A DNA stretch of 33,809 nt from Bacteroidales bacterium (GTDB taxonomy: Bacteria > Bacteroidota > Bacteroidia > Bacteroidales > UBA12170): NCBI GenBank assembly GCA_016929955.1, contig JAFGHU010000198.1, positions 1 through 33,809 on the forward strand, in the 5' to 3' direction. Below the pieces are notes generated by a model. That model was not told where the DNA came from. It saw only the letters and a list, made by a program, of their open reading frames with translations, and searched no databases. Of this stretch, positions 9,123 to 19,312 are shown piece by piece. Every line of letters begins with the position of its first letter. Position 1 is the stretch's first letter. The position numbers were made by a program, and so were the translations under genes.

Positions 9123-10288
9123 TCTATTTCTGAATTAACTGCACTCAAGTCGATATCCGATCCTGCTTTTATGCTTTGAATCATTCCTAAAGCCATCGAT
9201 GTAAATACAAACGATGTTCCGCCCGAGCTTAATAGAGGCAGAGGCTGACCGGTAACAGGTAGTAAATTCACGGCAACTCCCATGTTTACCATGGCCTGAA
9301 AAACAATATTAAACATTAATCCAATAGCCAATAAGGCTCCAAAATTAGTGGAGCTGTGTTTTGCTATCACTAGCGCTCGAAAAAAGAGTGCTAAGTATAA
9401 AAAAATAAGAACAAAGCCTATAATCGTTCCATATTCTTCAATAATAATGGCATAAATAAAATCGGCATGCGCCGATGGCAAAAAGGCGCGCTGACTGCTT
9501 TTTCCGGGTAGCTTTCCTACAATCGGGTTTGAGGCGATGGCAATTTTTGCTTGCAAAACCTGATAGTTGGCTTCCGGATCGCCCGATCTAAAGTCTTCTA
9601 TTCTACTCACCCAAGTATCGAAACGGGGGATGATATTGGGATTGACTTTTACCAACAAAAAGGCAAATGCAGCAATGACAATTCCTCCGCCCACTAGTGT
9701 TAATAGGTATTTCGATTTTACGCTTCCTATGATCATCATAAAAAAAGCAGAAACAAAAATTAAGGCAGCAGTTGAAAGATTCGCTTGTAGAACCAATATA
9801 GTAATGAGCAAAGTAGGCGTAAAAATATGAAGTATCACATATTGGCTCACCTTATTTTTGCTCTCCAAATTTTTCTTGGGAAGCTTGCTCAAAGCTCTGG
9901 CTAAATAAGTTAGCAGGACAATTTTGGCAAAGTCAGAGCTTTGAAAACTAATATTAATTCCGGGGATCATTAACCAGCGGCTGGCATTGTTGATATTCGT
10001 TCCAAGCAGCGTGGTAAGTAATAATATAGGCACTACAATCCAGATGAGCAGCTTGCTTCCAACACTAAAATAGGTAAATTTTATTCGATGCATCAGATAC
10101 ATTACAATAAATCCGATGGCAACAATTCCTATTTGTTTGAATAAATACTGTATGGCATTATTGTCTTCCTGTTTATAAGCCAGGTATCCCGAAGCACTAT
10201 AAACAACAGCAAGCGATAGCATGGAGAGTAAGATATAAATTCCCCAAATAACGCTATCTCCTTTTAGCTGCAGGCCAAGTTTACTCAT
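9119..10288 (-). CDS. ftsW: SEDS-family glycosyltransferase FtsW
   Basis: Polytopic; LLPVTGQPLPLLSSGGTS SEDS signature; dcw context. Confidence 0.95.
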   Translation of the reverse strand: MSKLGLQLKGDSVIWGIYILLSMLSLAVVYSASGYLAYKQEDNNAIQYLFKQIGIVAIGFIVMYLMHRIKFTYFSVGSKLLIWIVVPILLLTTLLGTNINNASRWLMIPGINISFQSSDFAKIVLLTYLARALSKLPKKNLESKNKVSQYVILHIFTPTLLITILVLQANLSTAALIFVSAFFMMIIGSVKSKYLLTLVGGGIVIAAFAFLLVKVNPNIIPRFDTWVSRIEDFRSGDPEANYQVLQAKIAIASNPIVGKLPGKSSQRAFLPSAHADFIYAIIIEEYGTIIGFVLIFLYLALFFRALVIAKHSSTNFGALLAIGLMFNIVFQAMVNMGVAVNLLPVTGQPLPLLSSGGTSFVFTSMALGMIQSIKAGSDIDLSAVNSEIE

Positions 10289-10291
10289 ATT

Positions 10292-11629
10292 TTACAATTC
10301 GTTTACTGCATCAATAAAGCGATTTCCTCTTTCTTCGTAATCTTCGAAAAGATCGAAACTAGCGCAGGCAGGCGAAAGCAGAACAACATCGCCGGGATTG
10401 GCAAGCTTACTCGACTCTTCTACTGCTTCAGCGGCGCTGTAAGTTTGGATGATAGTTGGAACTAGTTTACCGAAATGCTCGATAATTTTCTGATTATCAA
10501 GACCTAAACACACAATCGCTTTTACGCGATTTTGTACCAAACTGTCGAGTGAGCTATAATCATTGCCCTTGTCTTTTCCGCCGGCAATCCAAACAATTGG
10601 CCTTCTAATGCTATCCAGCGCAAAATAGGTGCTGTTTACATTGGTGGCTTTCGAATCGTTGATAAACTCAACACCTCCAATAGTAGCAACAGACTGCATC
10701 CGGTGGTCGATGTTCTGAAATTCGGCCAAAGAGTCCTTAATGCTCTGATTTCTTATGTTTTGTAATTTGCTTGCAACACCCGCTGCCATCGAATTGTAGA
10801 TGTTGTGTTTTCCCTGAAGTGCTAATTCTTTTAGTGTCATAGTAAAATTGTCCTTATTTATGTTAATGTTTAATTTTTCGTTCATTATATAAGCTCCTTC
10901 GTCTAGTGCCTTGTTTTCTAGCGTAAAAGGAATAAGCCTGATATTTAATTTTCTCTTTGCCAATTCCTGCTTAATTACAGGATCGTCGGCATTATAAATC
11001 AGATAATCTGAAGGATTCATATTTTGTATGATCCTGAATTTGGATTGCGTATACTTTTCAAAATTGTTTTCGTATCGGTCTAAATGGTCGGGCGTAATAT
11101 TGGTAAGTACGGCTATATCAGCCCTAAACCTGAACATTCCATCGAGTTGAAAACTGCTGATTTCTAGCACGTAGATATCGAAATTATTTTCAGCAACTTG
11201 CCAGGCAAAGCTTTTGCCAATATTTCCGGCCAGACCTACATGTAAACCTGCATTTTTAAAGAGATGGTAGGTTAGGAGTGTCGTAGTCGATTTTCCATTG
11301 CTACCGGTAATACAGATCAATTTCGCATTCGTAAACCGGGCTGCAAATTCTATTTCAGAGATAATCGGAATTCCAGTATTGCGTAAGTTTTGGATGAGTG
11401 AAATATGATCTGGAATGCCCGGACTCTTAATTATTTCATCCGCTTCGGCTATTTCTGAAAAAGTATGTTGCCCTTCTTCAAATCTGATTTCATGATTTTT
11501 AAGAACTTTTTTATAGCTTTCGGCTATCTTGCTTTTATCACTTAAAAAAACGGCATAGCCTTGTTTTGCTGCCAATATCGCTGCTCCGGTACCGCTTTCT
11601 CCTCCACCTAGAACAACTATTTTTTTCAT
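10292..11629 (-). CDS. murD: UDP-N-acetylmuramoylalanine--D-glutamate ligase
   Basis: VLGGGESGTGAAILA, ITGSNGKSTTTLL, LSPACASFDLFEDYEERG. Confidence 0.97.
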   Translation of the reverse strand: MKKIVVLGGGESGTGAAILAAKQGYAVFLSDKSKIAESYKKVLKNHEIRFEEGQHTFSEIAEADEIIKSPGIPDHISLIQNLRNTGIPIISEIEFAARFTNAKLICITGSNGKSTTTLLTYHLFKNAGLHVGLAGNIGKSFAWQVAENNFDIYVLEISSFQLDGMFRFRADIAVLTNITPDHLDRYENNFEKYTQSKFRIIQNMNPSDYLIYNADDPVIKQELAKRKLNIRLIPFTLENKALDEGAYIMNEKLNININKDNFTMTLKELALQGKHNIYNSMAAGVASKLQNIRNQSIKDSLAEFQNIDHRMQSVATIGGVEFINDSKATNVNSTYFALDSIRRPIVWIAGGKDKGNDYSSLDSLVQNRVKAIVCLGLDNQKIIEHFGKLVPTIIQTYSAAEAVEESSKLANPGDVVLLSPACASFDLFEDYEERGNRFIDAVNEL

Positions 11630-12886
11630 CTATCTTAGCTTTAATGTGATGATGCTAATCAAGGCCAGCAATAGTCCGATAATGAAAAAGCGCATGACTA
11701 TTTTTGGTTCTGAGTAGCCTTTTATTTGATAATGATGATGCAAGGGCGACATAAGAAATATGCGCTTGCCTTCACCATATTTTTTCTTGGTATGTTTGAA
11801 ATAAGCAACCTGAATCATTACGGATAGATTTTCCATTAGGAAAATCCCGGCCAAAACCGGAATGAGTAATTCTTTGCGTATAAGAATGGCAAAAACAGCA
11901 ATAATTCCACCCAGTGTCAGGCTTCCGGTATCGCCCATAAAAACTTGAGCGGGGTAAGTATTATACCATAAAAAGCCAATGGTAGCACCCACGAAAGCAC
12001 TGATGAATATGGTTAATTCGCCCACATTGGGGATATACATAATGTTGAGGTAATTCGAAAAAATAACGTTTCCACTTACCCAAGCAAGTAGTCCAAGTGT
12101 AGATCCAATTATTGCCGATGTTCCTGTGGCTAATCCGTCGATACCATCGGTTAAATTTGCACCGTTCGATACGGCCGTAATAATTAAAATTACCAAAGGG
12201 ATAAAAATAATCCAAGCCCATTGGCTTGCTTCCGAACCCATCCATCCTATAAGTGTGGCATAATCGAAATTATTGTTTTTAAAGAAAGGGATAGTTGTTT
12301 GTGTTGAATGAATAGGCGCTCTGTTTAAGGTTTCGCTAGAAAGAGTAAAAGCTTTATCTGATTGATTTACTTGTATTTCGCTTTTTATAACAGAAGCCGG
12401 CAATTGTTCCTTAATTGTAATATCGGGATGAAAATACATAGTGAGCCCAATCACAATCCCCAAAATAACTTGCCCTATGATTTTGAATTTTCCTGCCAGT
12501 CCTTCTTTGTTTTTCCTGAATATTTTGATGTAATCATCTATAAATCCTATAAATCCTAGCCACACGGTAGTAAAAATCATTAGGATGATATAGATATTGT
12601 CCAGTTTATTGAAGAGAAGCACTGGAATCAAAATTGCACCAATAATGATGAGTCCCCCCATTGTAGGCGTTCCCTTTTTTTCCATCTGGCCTTCTAATCC
12701 TAAGTCGCGAATACTTTCGCCTACTTGCTTTCGTCTTAAATAATCGATTAATCTTCGTCCGAAAACCATGGATATAGTAAGTGAGGTAATAGCAGCCATT
12801 CCAGCCCTAAAAGAGATGTATTGAAATACACCGGCTCCGGGAAAATTAAATTCGCTATTGAGATAATCGAATAAATAATAGAACAT
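11630..12886 (-). CDS. mraY: Phospho-N-acetylmuramoyl-pentapeptide-transferase
   Basis: [42 protein letters not shown]. Confidence 0.98.
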   Translation of the reverse strand: MFYYLFDYLNSEFNFPGAGVFQYISFRAGMAAITSLTISMVFGRRLIDYLRRKQVGESIRDLGLEGQMEKKGTPTMGGLIIIGAILIPVLLFNKLDNIYIILMIFTTVWLGFIGFIDDYIKIFRKNKEGLAGKFKIIGQVILGIVIGLTMYFHPDITIKEQLPASVIKSEIQVNQSDKAFTLSSETLNRAPIHSTQTTIPFFKNNNFDYATLIGWMGSEASQWAWIIFIPLVILIITAVSNGANLTDGIDGLATGTSAIIGSTLGLLAWVSGNVIFSNYLNIMYIPNVGELTIFISAFVGATIGFLWYNTYPAQVFMGDTGSLTLGGIIAVFAILIRKELLIPVLAGIFLMENLSVMIQVAYFKHTKKKYGEGKRIFLMSPLHHHYQIKGYSEPKIVMRFFIIGLLLALISIITLKLR

Positions 12887-12889
12887 GGC

Positions 12890-14350
12890 TTATTGGTTTT
12901 TATTTATTAAATTGTTTATAACTTCCTTGTCGTCAAAATGATAGCGTTCTCCTTCTATTTCCTGATAATTCTCATGTCCTTTTCCGGCAATGAGTACGAT
13001 GTCGCCTTTTTGAGCCAAGAAATAGGCGGTTTTTATGGCTTCTTCGCGCTTGGTAATAGACAGGCTGCGTTTTTGCTGTTCGTCATTTAAACCTTCTTGC
13101 ATATCAGCAAGGATACTTTCCGGATTTTCAAAACGAGGATTGTCAGAAGTAAGAATTAATCGGTCGCTTAATTGAGCGGCAATTTTTGCCATTTCGGGTC
13201 TTTTACTCTTATCTCTATTTCCGCCGGCGCCTACAACGGTAATAATCTTGTTGTTTGAATATTGCAACTGATTTATGGTTTCCAGTACATTCTTTAAAGC
13301 ATCAGGAGTATGCGCATAGTCTACAATTACAATTATGCCATCTGGTGTTTGTTGGTAATCAAAACGACCCGAAACGGATTGGAGATTGGACAAAGCGGGC
13401 AAGACATCTTCTTTATTTTCGCCCAAAAGAATAGCGGCGCCATAAATAGCCATCAAATTATAAGCATTAAATTGGCCTACCAATCGACAGTAAATTTCGT
13501 TTTCGTCAATTTGCATATGCAAACCGCCTATCTGATTTTCAATAATTCGGCCTTTAAACGAGGCCAGACTTTTTAAACTGTAAGTATGCTTTTGCGCTTT
13601 GCAGTTTTGCAACATAACCATACCATTTTTATCATCGTTGTTGCTTAAGGCAAAAGCAGTTTTTGGTAAAGCATCAAAAAACAATTTCTTTGCTTTGATG
13701 TATTCGGGAACGGTTTTATGAAAATCGAGATGATCGTGCGATAAATTACTAAATATGCCCCCTTCAAAATGGAGCCCTGCTGTTCTTTTTTGAGCCAATG
13801 CATGACTGCTTACTTCCATAAAGCAATACGAACAACCGGCATCAAGCATTTGAGCAAGCAAGGCATTTATTTTCAGTGCATCAGCGGTAGTATGGGTGGC
13901 CGGAAACGCTTTTTTATCGATTTTGTTTTCGATCGTAGATAGCAAGCCGCAACTGTATCCTAAATTTGTAAATAGGGCATACAATAAGCTGGCGATGGTT
14001 GTTTTTCCGTTGGTTCCCGTAACACCAACCAGCTTCAGTTTTTTTGAAGGATTTCCATACCAATATGCTGCTATTAATCCTAAACTCTCCTGACTATCTT
14101 TTACTTGTATATAACAAACCGAAGAATTCAGCTCAGTAGGTAAGGTTTCGCAAACAATGCTAGAGGCTCCATTTTCAATGGCCTTCGATACATAATCATG
14201 GCCGTCTACTTGGGTTCCCCGCGTAGCCACAAATAAGAAATCCTTTTCCACTTTACGAGAATCGAAAGCCAATCCTTGAATAGATTTATCCGTATTCCCC
14301 CAAATTTTTAGAGTTTCGATTTGATTATATATTTCTGCTAGTTTTATCAT
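12890..14350 (-). CDS. murE: UDP-MurNAc-tripeptide synthetase MurE (start moved to internal Met)
   Basis: VTGTNGKTTIASLLY, HTPDALKNVL, GAGGNRDKSKRPEM; ATG at 14350 gives MIKLAEIYNQIETL and follows the ftsI stop (14352-14354); the supplied ORF start at 14431 overlaps ftsI by 80 nt. Confidence 0.95.
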   Translation of the reverse strand: MIKLAEIYNQIETLKIWGNTDKSIQGLAFDSRKVEKDFLFVATRGTQVDGHDYVSKAIENGASSIVCETLPTELNSSVCYIQVKDSQESLGLIAAYWYGNPSKKLKLVGVTGTNGKTTIASLLYALFTNLGYSCGLLSTIENKIDKKAFPATHTTADALKINALLAQMLDAGCSYCFMEVSSHALAQKRTAGLHFEGGIFSNLSHDHLDFHKTVPEYIKAKKLFFDALPKTAFALSNNDDKNGMVMLQNCKAQKHTYSLKSLASFKGRIIENQIGGLHMQIDENEIYCRLVGQFNAYNLMAIYGAAILLGENKEDVLPALSNLQSVSGRFDYQQTPDGIIVIVDYAHTPDALKNVLETINQLQYSNNKIITVVGAGGNRDKSKRPEMAKIAAQLSDRLILTSDNPRFENPESILADMQEGLNDEQQKRSLSITKREEAIKTAYFLAQKGDIVLIAGKGHENYQEIEGERYHFDDKEVINNLINKNQ

Positions 14351-14351
14351 A

Positions 14352-16451
14352 TTACGAAACGGATAAAGTGAGTGAAACAAGCATGTTTTTTTTGATTTTT
14401 GTTCCGGCAGCCACCGATTGCTTAACAACAAATCCTTTTCCTTCTAATTGACAGCTTATGCCTAAATCTTCAAGGATATACACGGCATCTTTGGCGGTCA
14501 TTCCCACTAAATTGGGAATGCTTTCCTCCCGAATAATTCTTCGTCCAAAATTGATTGTATCCTGAGCTGAAAGACAAACAATCCACTCGTCTCTTGGATT
14601 TATCGAATAGGGAATGCCCATCGCATTGAAAACTGTGCTGAAGTCATTCTGGTAGCCAATTCTTGGTCTGGGATTGTTTGGTGAATTCTCAGGGTCGATA
14701 TCTTCAAGCAAATCGGTATTGTTGGCAAAGATTTTATCTGCTATTTCTTTAAAAACGGGCGCAGAAACGGCGCTTCCATAATAGCTTTTTTCACCGGGGT
14801 CGTTGATAACCACGATACAGGAATACTTTGGGTTTGATGCCGGAAAATAACCAGCGAAAGAAGCAATATAATTGCTTTTATTATAGCCTTGATTTTTTTG
14901 TGCGATTTGAGCTGTACCTGTTTTTCCTGCTATTGAATAGGAATTGTTTCTGATATTGCTTGCCGTGCCTCTTAATACAACGCCTTCCAGCATTTTCTGA
15001 AGCTTTGCAATGGTTTTTGGCGATGCAATTTGTTCGTTCAGAACAACGGGTTCAAAAGTCTTCAGGCTTTTGTTCATGGTTCTAATCTCTTTTACAAACT
15101 GGGGCTTCATCATTTTTCCATTATTGGCAATGGCATTATAGAAGCTTAGTGTTTGTAAGGGCGTAATTTGTAATTCGTAGCCATGAGCCATCCATGGAAG
15201 AGTAATTCCCGACCAGGTTTTGTCGCTCGTATTTTTTATATAAGGTTTTGCCTCGCCACTAATAGCGATACCCAGTGGTTTGTTTAATCCAATTTTGTAT
15301 AGGCCATCGATAAATTTTTGGGGATTGTTTTGGTAATTTTCAACAATTATTTTGGCCATGCCCACATTCGACGATTCTTCTATAACCTCTTGAACACTGA
15401 GAATTCCATCTTTTATTTTGTGAGCATCTCGGATGGTTTTATTGTAATAGGTTACACTGCCATTTTTGGTGTCTATTGTGTCGTCGATATCTATTACGCC
15501 ATCTTCAAGTGCAACTAATAGCGATGCCGTTTTAAATGTAGATCCCGGTTCTGAGCTTTCGCCAATCGCATAATTATAATCCTCGTAGTAATTGTTGTAT
15601 TTGTCTTTACCTAAATTAGCAATAGCTAGTATATTTCCTGTGGCCACTTCCATAACAATTACACTGCCGTGATTGGCATTGTATTTACGTAAGCTCCGTA
15701 ATAAAGCGTTTTCTGCAATGTCTTGTATGTCGATATCGATGGTGGTTATGATATCATTTCCGTTTTTGGGTTCTGTTTCATTAGCCGGATCGATAGGCAT
15801 CCAAAGTCCACCGGAAATTTTTTGCATCAAGCGCGTGCCTTCGGTGCCTTTTAAATATTCGTTATATGCACCTTCCAGGCCAACTTCATACTGTTTTTTA
15901 TCATAATTGTAAATACCGAGTGTTCTCTTTGCAAGCAAATTGTAAGGTAAATCGCGCTTGTTGGTTTGTATGGGTATTAATCCTCCTTTGTTTCTTCCCA
16001 AACGAAGGATGGGAAACTTTTTAAGTCTCTGATAATCATCATAACTGATGTTTTTTGCCAATAAATAGTAATAGTTGCCGTTTTTTCTAGCATGTATTAT
16101 CCCTTTTTTATAACTGGCAGCACTTTTGTCTTTTAAAAGAGCACTTAGCGCTTGCGAAAGACTATCGATATTTGCATAGAAGAAATCGTTGGTTTTATTC
16201 GAAATAGGATCGAAACGAATTTCATATTTGGGTGTTGTAACTGCTAAAAGCTTGTTGTTGTGCGTGTAAATATTGCCTCGTAATGCCTCTAGTTTAAATT
16301 CTTTGGTGCTGTGCTCTACACCCGTTTTGCGAAGTTTTTCACCTTCTTTAATTTGAATATGCAACACTTTAAAAATAATACCCAAACCAAAAAGCATGAT
16401 GAGGAAATACATCATGTAAGAAGCTTTGAATATCGTGCTGTTTTTATTCAT
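14352..16451 (-). CDS. ftsI: Penicillin-binding protein 3 / FtsI transpeptidase with C-terminal PASTA domain
   Basis: Transpeptidase motifs SSEPGSTFK, SSN, AGKTGTAQ; PASTA-like C-terminus IPNLVGMTAKDAVYILEDLG. Confidence 0.95.
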   Translation of the reverse strand: MNKNSTIFKASYMMYFLIMLFGLGIIFKVLHIQIKEGEKLRKTGVEHSTKEFKLEALRGNIYTHNNKLLAVTTPKYEIRFDPISNKTNDFFYANIDSLSQALSALLKDKSAASYKKGIIHARKNGNYYYLLAKNISYDDYQRLKKFPILRLGRNKGGLIPIQTNKRDLPYNLLAKRTLGIYNYDKKQYEVGLEGAYNEYLKGTEGTRLMQKISGGLWMPIDPANETEPKNGNDIITTIDIDIQDIAENALLRSLRKYNANHGSVIVMEVATGNILAIANLGKDKYNNYYEDYNYAIGESSEPGSTFKTASLLVALEDGVIDIDDTIDTKNGSVTYYNKTIRDAHKIKDGILSVQEVIEESSNVGMAKIIVENYQNNPQKFIDGLYKIGLNKPLGIAISGEAKPYIKNTSDKTWSGITLPWMAHGYELQITPLQTLSFYNAIANNGKMMKPQFVKEIRTMNKSLKTFEPVVLNEQIASPKTIAKLQKMLEGVVLRGTASNIRNNSYSIAGKTGTAQIAQKNQGYNKSNYIASFAGYFPASNPKYSCIVVINDPGEKSYYGSAVSAPVFKEIADKIFANNTDLLEDIDPENSPNNPRPRIGYQNDFSTVFNAMGIPYSINPRDEWIVCLSAQDTINFGRRIIREESIPNLVGMTAKDAVYILEDLGISCQLEGKGFVVKQSVAAGTKIKKNMLVSLTLSVS

Positions 16452-16452
16452 T

Positions 16453-16836
16453 TTATTTACTTTTTTTATCGATAAAAATTTTCTTTGGAGGCGTAAGCGA
16501 TTCTTGAAGGCCTAAATTCTTGACTTTGTCGGCAATCTGAGTTTGTCTTGTGTTATCCATCAATTTGGCTTTAATGGATATTGATTTTATTCGGAGTTCT
16601 TTTACTTCTTGTTTGTATTTATCTATTTTACGGACGGTTCCTTGTGCCCAAAAAGTGTTGGAGATAAAGAGGATGATCAGGAATAAAAGAAAAGCCATAA
16701 AAGGCAGCTCTTTTTGCGAGTTTTCCCCGGAAAATAAGCGGCCGTCTAATAAGGGTTTGATATAAGTAGATGCGAAATTCTTTTGTATCTTCTTATGGCC
16801 TTCATCGGGTGCTATGTCTTTATTAAAATCATTCAT
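16453..16836 (-). CDS. FtsL-like small division protein
   Basis: 127 aa, one TM segment (FMAFLLFLIILFISNTFWA) followed by coiled-coil-like region, between rsmH and ftsI. Confidence 0.8.
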   Translation of the reverse strand: MNDFNKDIAPDEGHKKIQKNFASTYIKPLLDGRLFSGENSQKELPFMAFLLFLIILFISNTFWAQGTVRKIDKYKQEVKELRIKSISIKAKLMDNTRQTQIADKVKNLGLQESLTPPKKIFIDKKSK

Positions 16837-17728
16837 TGGTTCTGATGGCTATTCTAAGTTTGGCGCTGCGTGCACGACTATTTTCTGCTATTTCATCTTC
16901 TTGGGCAACAAGGGGTTTTCTTGTCAGGCTTTTAAATGGCGATTGAACATTGCCGTAAAAGTCTTTTTCTTGTTTTCCTTCAAAATTCCCTGCCTTAATA
17001 AAATTCTTAACCAAGCGATCTTCGAGCGAGTGGTAGGATAGAAAGACCAAACGGCCTCCCGGTTTTATCACTTCAACGCATTGTTTTAAAAGGCTTTCTA
17101 AAGCATCGAGCTCTTCGTTAACCTCTATTCTTAAAGCCTGAAAAACCTGAGCGAAAAATTTGTTTTCTTTATGTCGGGGAGCTAGTGAAGCAAGACAAGC
17201 TTTTAATTCATCAACCGTATTTATAGGCGCATTTAATCGGGATTCAATAATGCGTTTGCCTATACTGTAAGCGTTTTTTAATTCGCCATAAAGCCGAAAA
17301 ATCCGTGTCAGATCGTTTAAAGAATACGTATTGATTAGCGAAGCGGCAGTACGTTCGTTTCTTTTGTCCATGCGTGCATCCAATTCTCCGTTGTAGCGTG
17401 TCGAAAAACCTCGCTCCGGAATATCGAACTGATGAGAAGAAACACCTAAATCAGCAATTAAACCGTCTATTTGGCTTGCTTGATGTAAGCGGAGAAAATT
17501 CTTTAAATATTTAAAATTTTGATGAACAAGCGTAAACCGAGTATCGTTAAATGCATTGGATAGGGCGTCAGAATCCTGATCAAAAGCGATTAGGCGTCCT
17601 TCTCCTAACCGATCCAGTATGGCCTTAGAATGACCACCACCACCAAAGGTGACGTCTACATAAATGCCATTGGGCTGGATATTTAGCCCGTCGACACTTT
17701 CGTTTAGCATGACTGGATTGTGGTACAT
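16829..17728 (-). CDS. rsmH: 16S rRNA (cytosine1402-N4)-methyltransferase RsmH (MraW)
   Basis: HNPVMLNESVDGL, DVTFGGGGHSKAIL, LGVSSHQFD, RLVFLSYHSLEDRLVK. Confidence 0.98.
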   Translation of the reverse strand: MYHNPVMLNESVDGLNIQPNGIYVDVTFGGGGHSKAILDRLGEGRLIAFDQDSDALSNAFNDTRFTLVHQNFKYLKNFLRLHQASQIDGLIADLGVSSHQFDIPERGFSTRYNGELDARMDKRNERTAASLINTYSLNDLTRIFRLYGELKNAYSIGKRIIESRLNAPINTVDELKACLASLAPRHKENKFFAQVFQALRIEVNEELDALESLLKQCVEVIKPGGRLVFLSYHSLEDRLVKNFIKAGNFEGKQEKDFYGNVQSPFKSLTRKPLVAQEDEIAENSRARSAKLRIAIRTNE

Positions 17729-17740
17729 AAGCCTCGGTTT

Positions 17741-18208
17741 TTACATCTCATCGTCGTTGGGGACATTCCCCATTACGTCTTCAGCAAGTGAACCAAAGTC
17801 AATTGACGGATCGTTTAGAACTTGTTCGTAGAGGTCTTTATTCCATATCTCGATTCGGTTAACCGAAGAAGCTAAAACAATCTCTCTTTTGATGTCGCTA
17901 AACTTGACCAAATCTTTCGGAACCAGAATTCGGCCTGCACTGTCAATTTCCAAAGTTCGAACTCCGGCCATAAACATGCGGATGAAATCGACGTTTTTCT
18001 TAACAAAACGATTGAGCTTGTTTACGCCTGCTATTTCTTGATTCCATTCGCTCATTGGGTAGAGTTCCAAACATTTTTGGAAAACACTTCTTTTGATAAT
18101 AAACCCCTCGTTTATAATTGGTTGCAGCTGCTTTTTGAGTCCTGCCGGTAGCATTAATCGACCCTTTGCATCTACTTTACATTCGTATGTCCCAATTAGG
18201 TTTATCAT
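17741..18208 (-). CDS. mraZ: Transcriptional regulator MraZ
   Basis: GTYECKVDAKGRLMLPAGLKKQL and DSAGRILVPKDL double AbrB-like motifs; first gene of dcw cluster. Confidence 0.96.
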   Translation of the reverse strand: MINLIGTYECKVDAKGRLMLPAGLKKQLQPIINEGFIIKRSVFQKCLELYPMSEWNQEIAGVNKLNRFVKKNVDFIRMFMAGVRTLEIDSAGRILVPKDLVKFSDIKREIVLASSVNRIEIWNKDLYEQVLNDPSIDFGSLAEDVMGNVPNDDEM

Positions 18209-18248
18209 CTAATACTTGCTATTTGAGTGTAAAAATACGCTTATATTT

Positions 18249-18273
18249 ACCACTTTTTACCACTTTTTACCAC
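18249..18273 (-). promoter_or_regulatory. Putative MraZ operator: three GTGGT repeats with 10-bp period
   Basis: Minus strand GTGGTAAAAAGTGGTAAAAAGTGGT, about 40 nt upstream of the mraZ ATG. Confidence 0.75.
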
Positions 18274-18476
18274 ATTGTTAATAAAAAGTTACATTGTTCA
18301 TCAAAAAAAATAAATAGTTATGGTATAAAAACCATATAATCAGGCATTTAATGGTTATAATTTTGATCGTGCAGTGGTGGAGCTGTTTATAACTTATAAA
18401 AGAAGCTCCTAAATCATGAAGTGTATAGGCTTTTAGTAAATTATTATTTAATTTTGAGCACCATTACAAGCGATTT

Positions 18477-19304
18477 ATGATGAGCAAGAAAAAAGAAATT
18501 TCAGGTTTTATTGATGTTGAAAAAATCATTGCCTCTAAGAGCAAGGAAGCGCTTAAATACACTCCCCGATTTATACTATCTTATTTAAAACGCATTGTCC
18601 ATCAGGATTATATCAATAATTTTCTGGAGATTCATAAAGATAAATTCGGTCTGGATTTTGTAAAAGCTGTGCTTGATGAATTTCAAGTCAGGGTTCATGT
18701 TCAAGGCATAGAAAATATAAATCCAACAAAAAAATATATTGTTGCTGCAACTCATCCGATAGGGAGTTTGGATGGTTTGGCTTTAATGCATGAAATTGGG
18801 AAAATAAGAAAGGATATTATCTTTCCGGTTAATGATTTATTGATGAATTTACCGAATTTGCAATCGCTTTTTATTCCTGTAAATAAGCATGGTAGCAATG
18901 TGGAAAATGCGCGAATTATAGATAAAGCTTTTGCTTCGAATGTGATTATGCTTTATTTTCCAGCCGGATTGGTTTCGCGCCGTAAAAAAGGAATTATTAA
19001 AGATTTGGAGTGGAAAAAAACATTTATCCGCAAATCACGCGATTACCAACGGGATGTAATACCCACCTATATTGAAGGTATAAATAGCTCGTTTTTTTAC
19101 ACATTGGCCAATTGGCGAGCACGATTGGGTATAAAAATGAATTTGGAAATGCTTTATCTGGCCGATGAAATGTTTAAGCAATTTGGTAAGGAAATAAAAA
19201 TTATTTTTGGCAAACCAATTCCGTATCAAACATTCGATCGGTCGAAAAAGGATTTGGCGTGGGCTAGTGAAGTTAAAAAGCAAGTCTATGCCTTACGTGA
19301 TTAA
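18477..19304 (+). CDS. Lysophospholipid acyltransferase-like protein (PlsC/hemolysin-type; candidate aminolipid O-acyltransferase)
   Basis: AATHPIGSLDGLAL acyltransferase-like motif, FIPVNKHG, YFPAGLVSR; adjacent to GNAT hemolysin-type gene. Confidence 0.8.
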   Translation: MMSKKKEISGFIDVEKIIASKSKEALKYTPRFILSYLKRIVHQDYINNFLEIHKDKFGLDFVKAVLDEFQVRVHVQGIENINPTKKYIVAATHPIGSLDGLALMHEIGKIRKDIIFPVNDLLMNLPNLQSLFIPVNKHGSNVENARIIDKAFASNVIMLYFPAGLVSRRKKGIIKDLEWKKTFIRKSRDYQRDVIPTYIEGINSSFFYTLANWRARLGIKMNLEMLYLADEMFKQFGKEIKIIFGKPIPYQTFDRSKKDLAWASEVKKQVYALRD

Positions 19305-19312
19305 GGTTTTAA

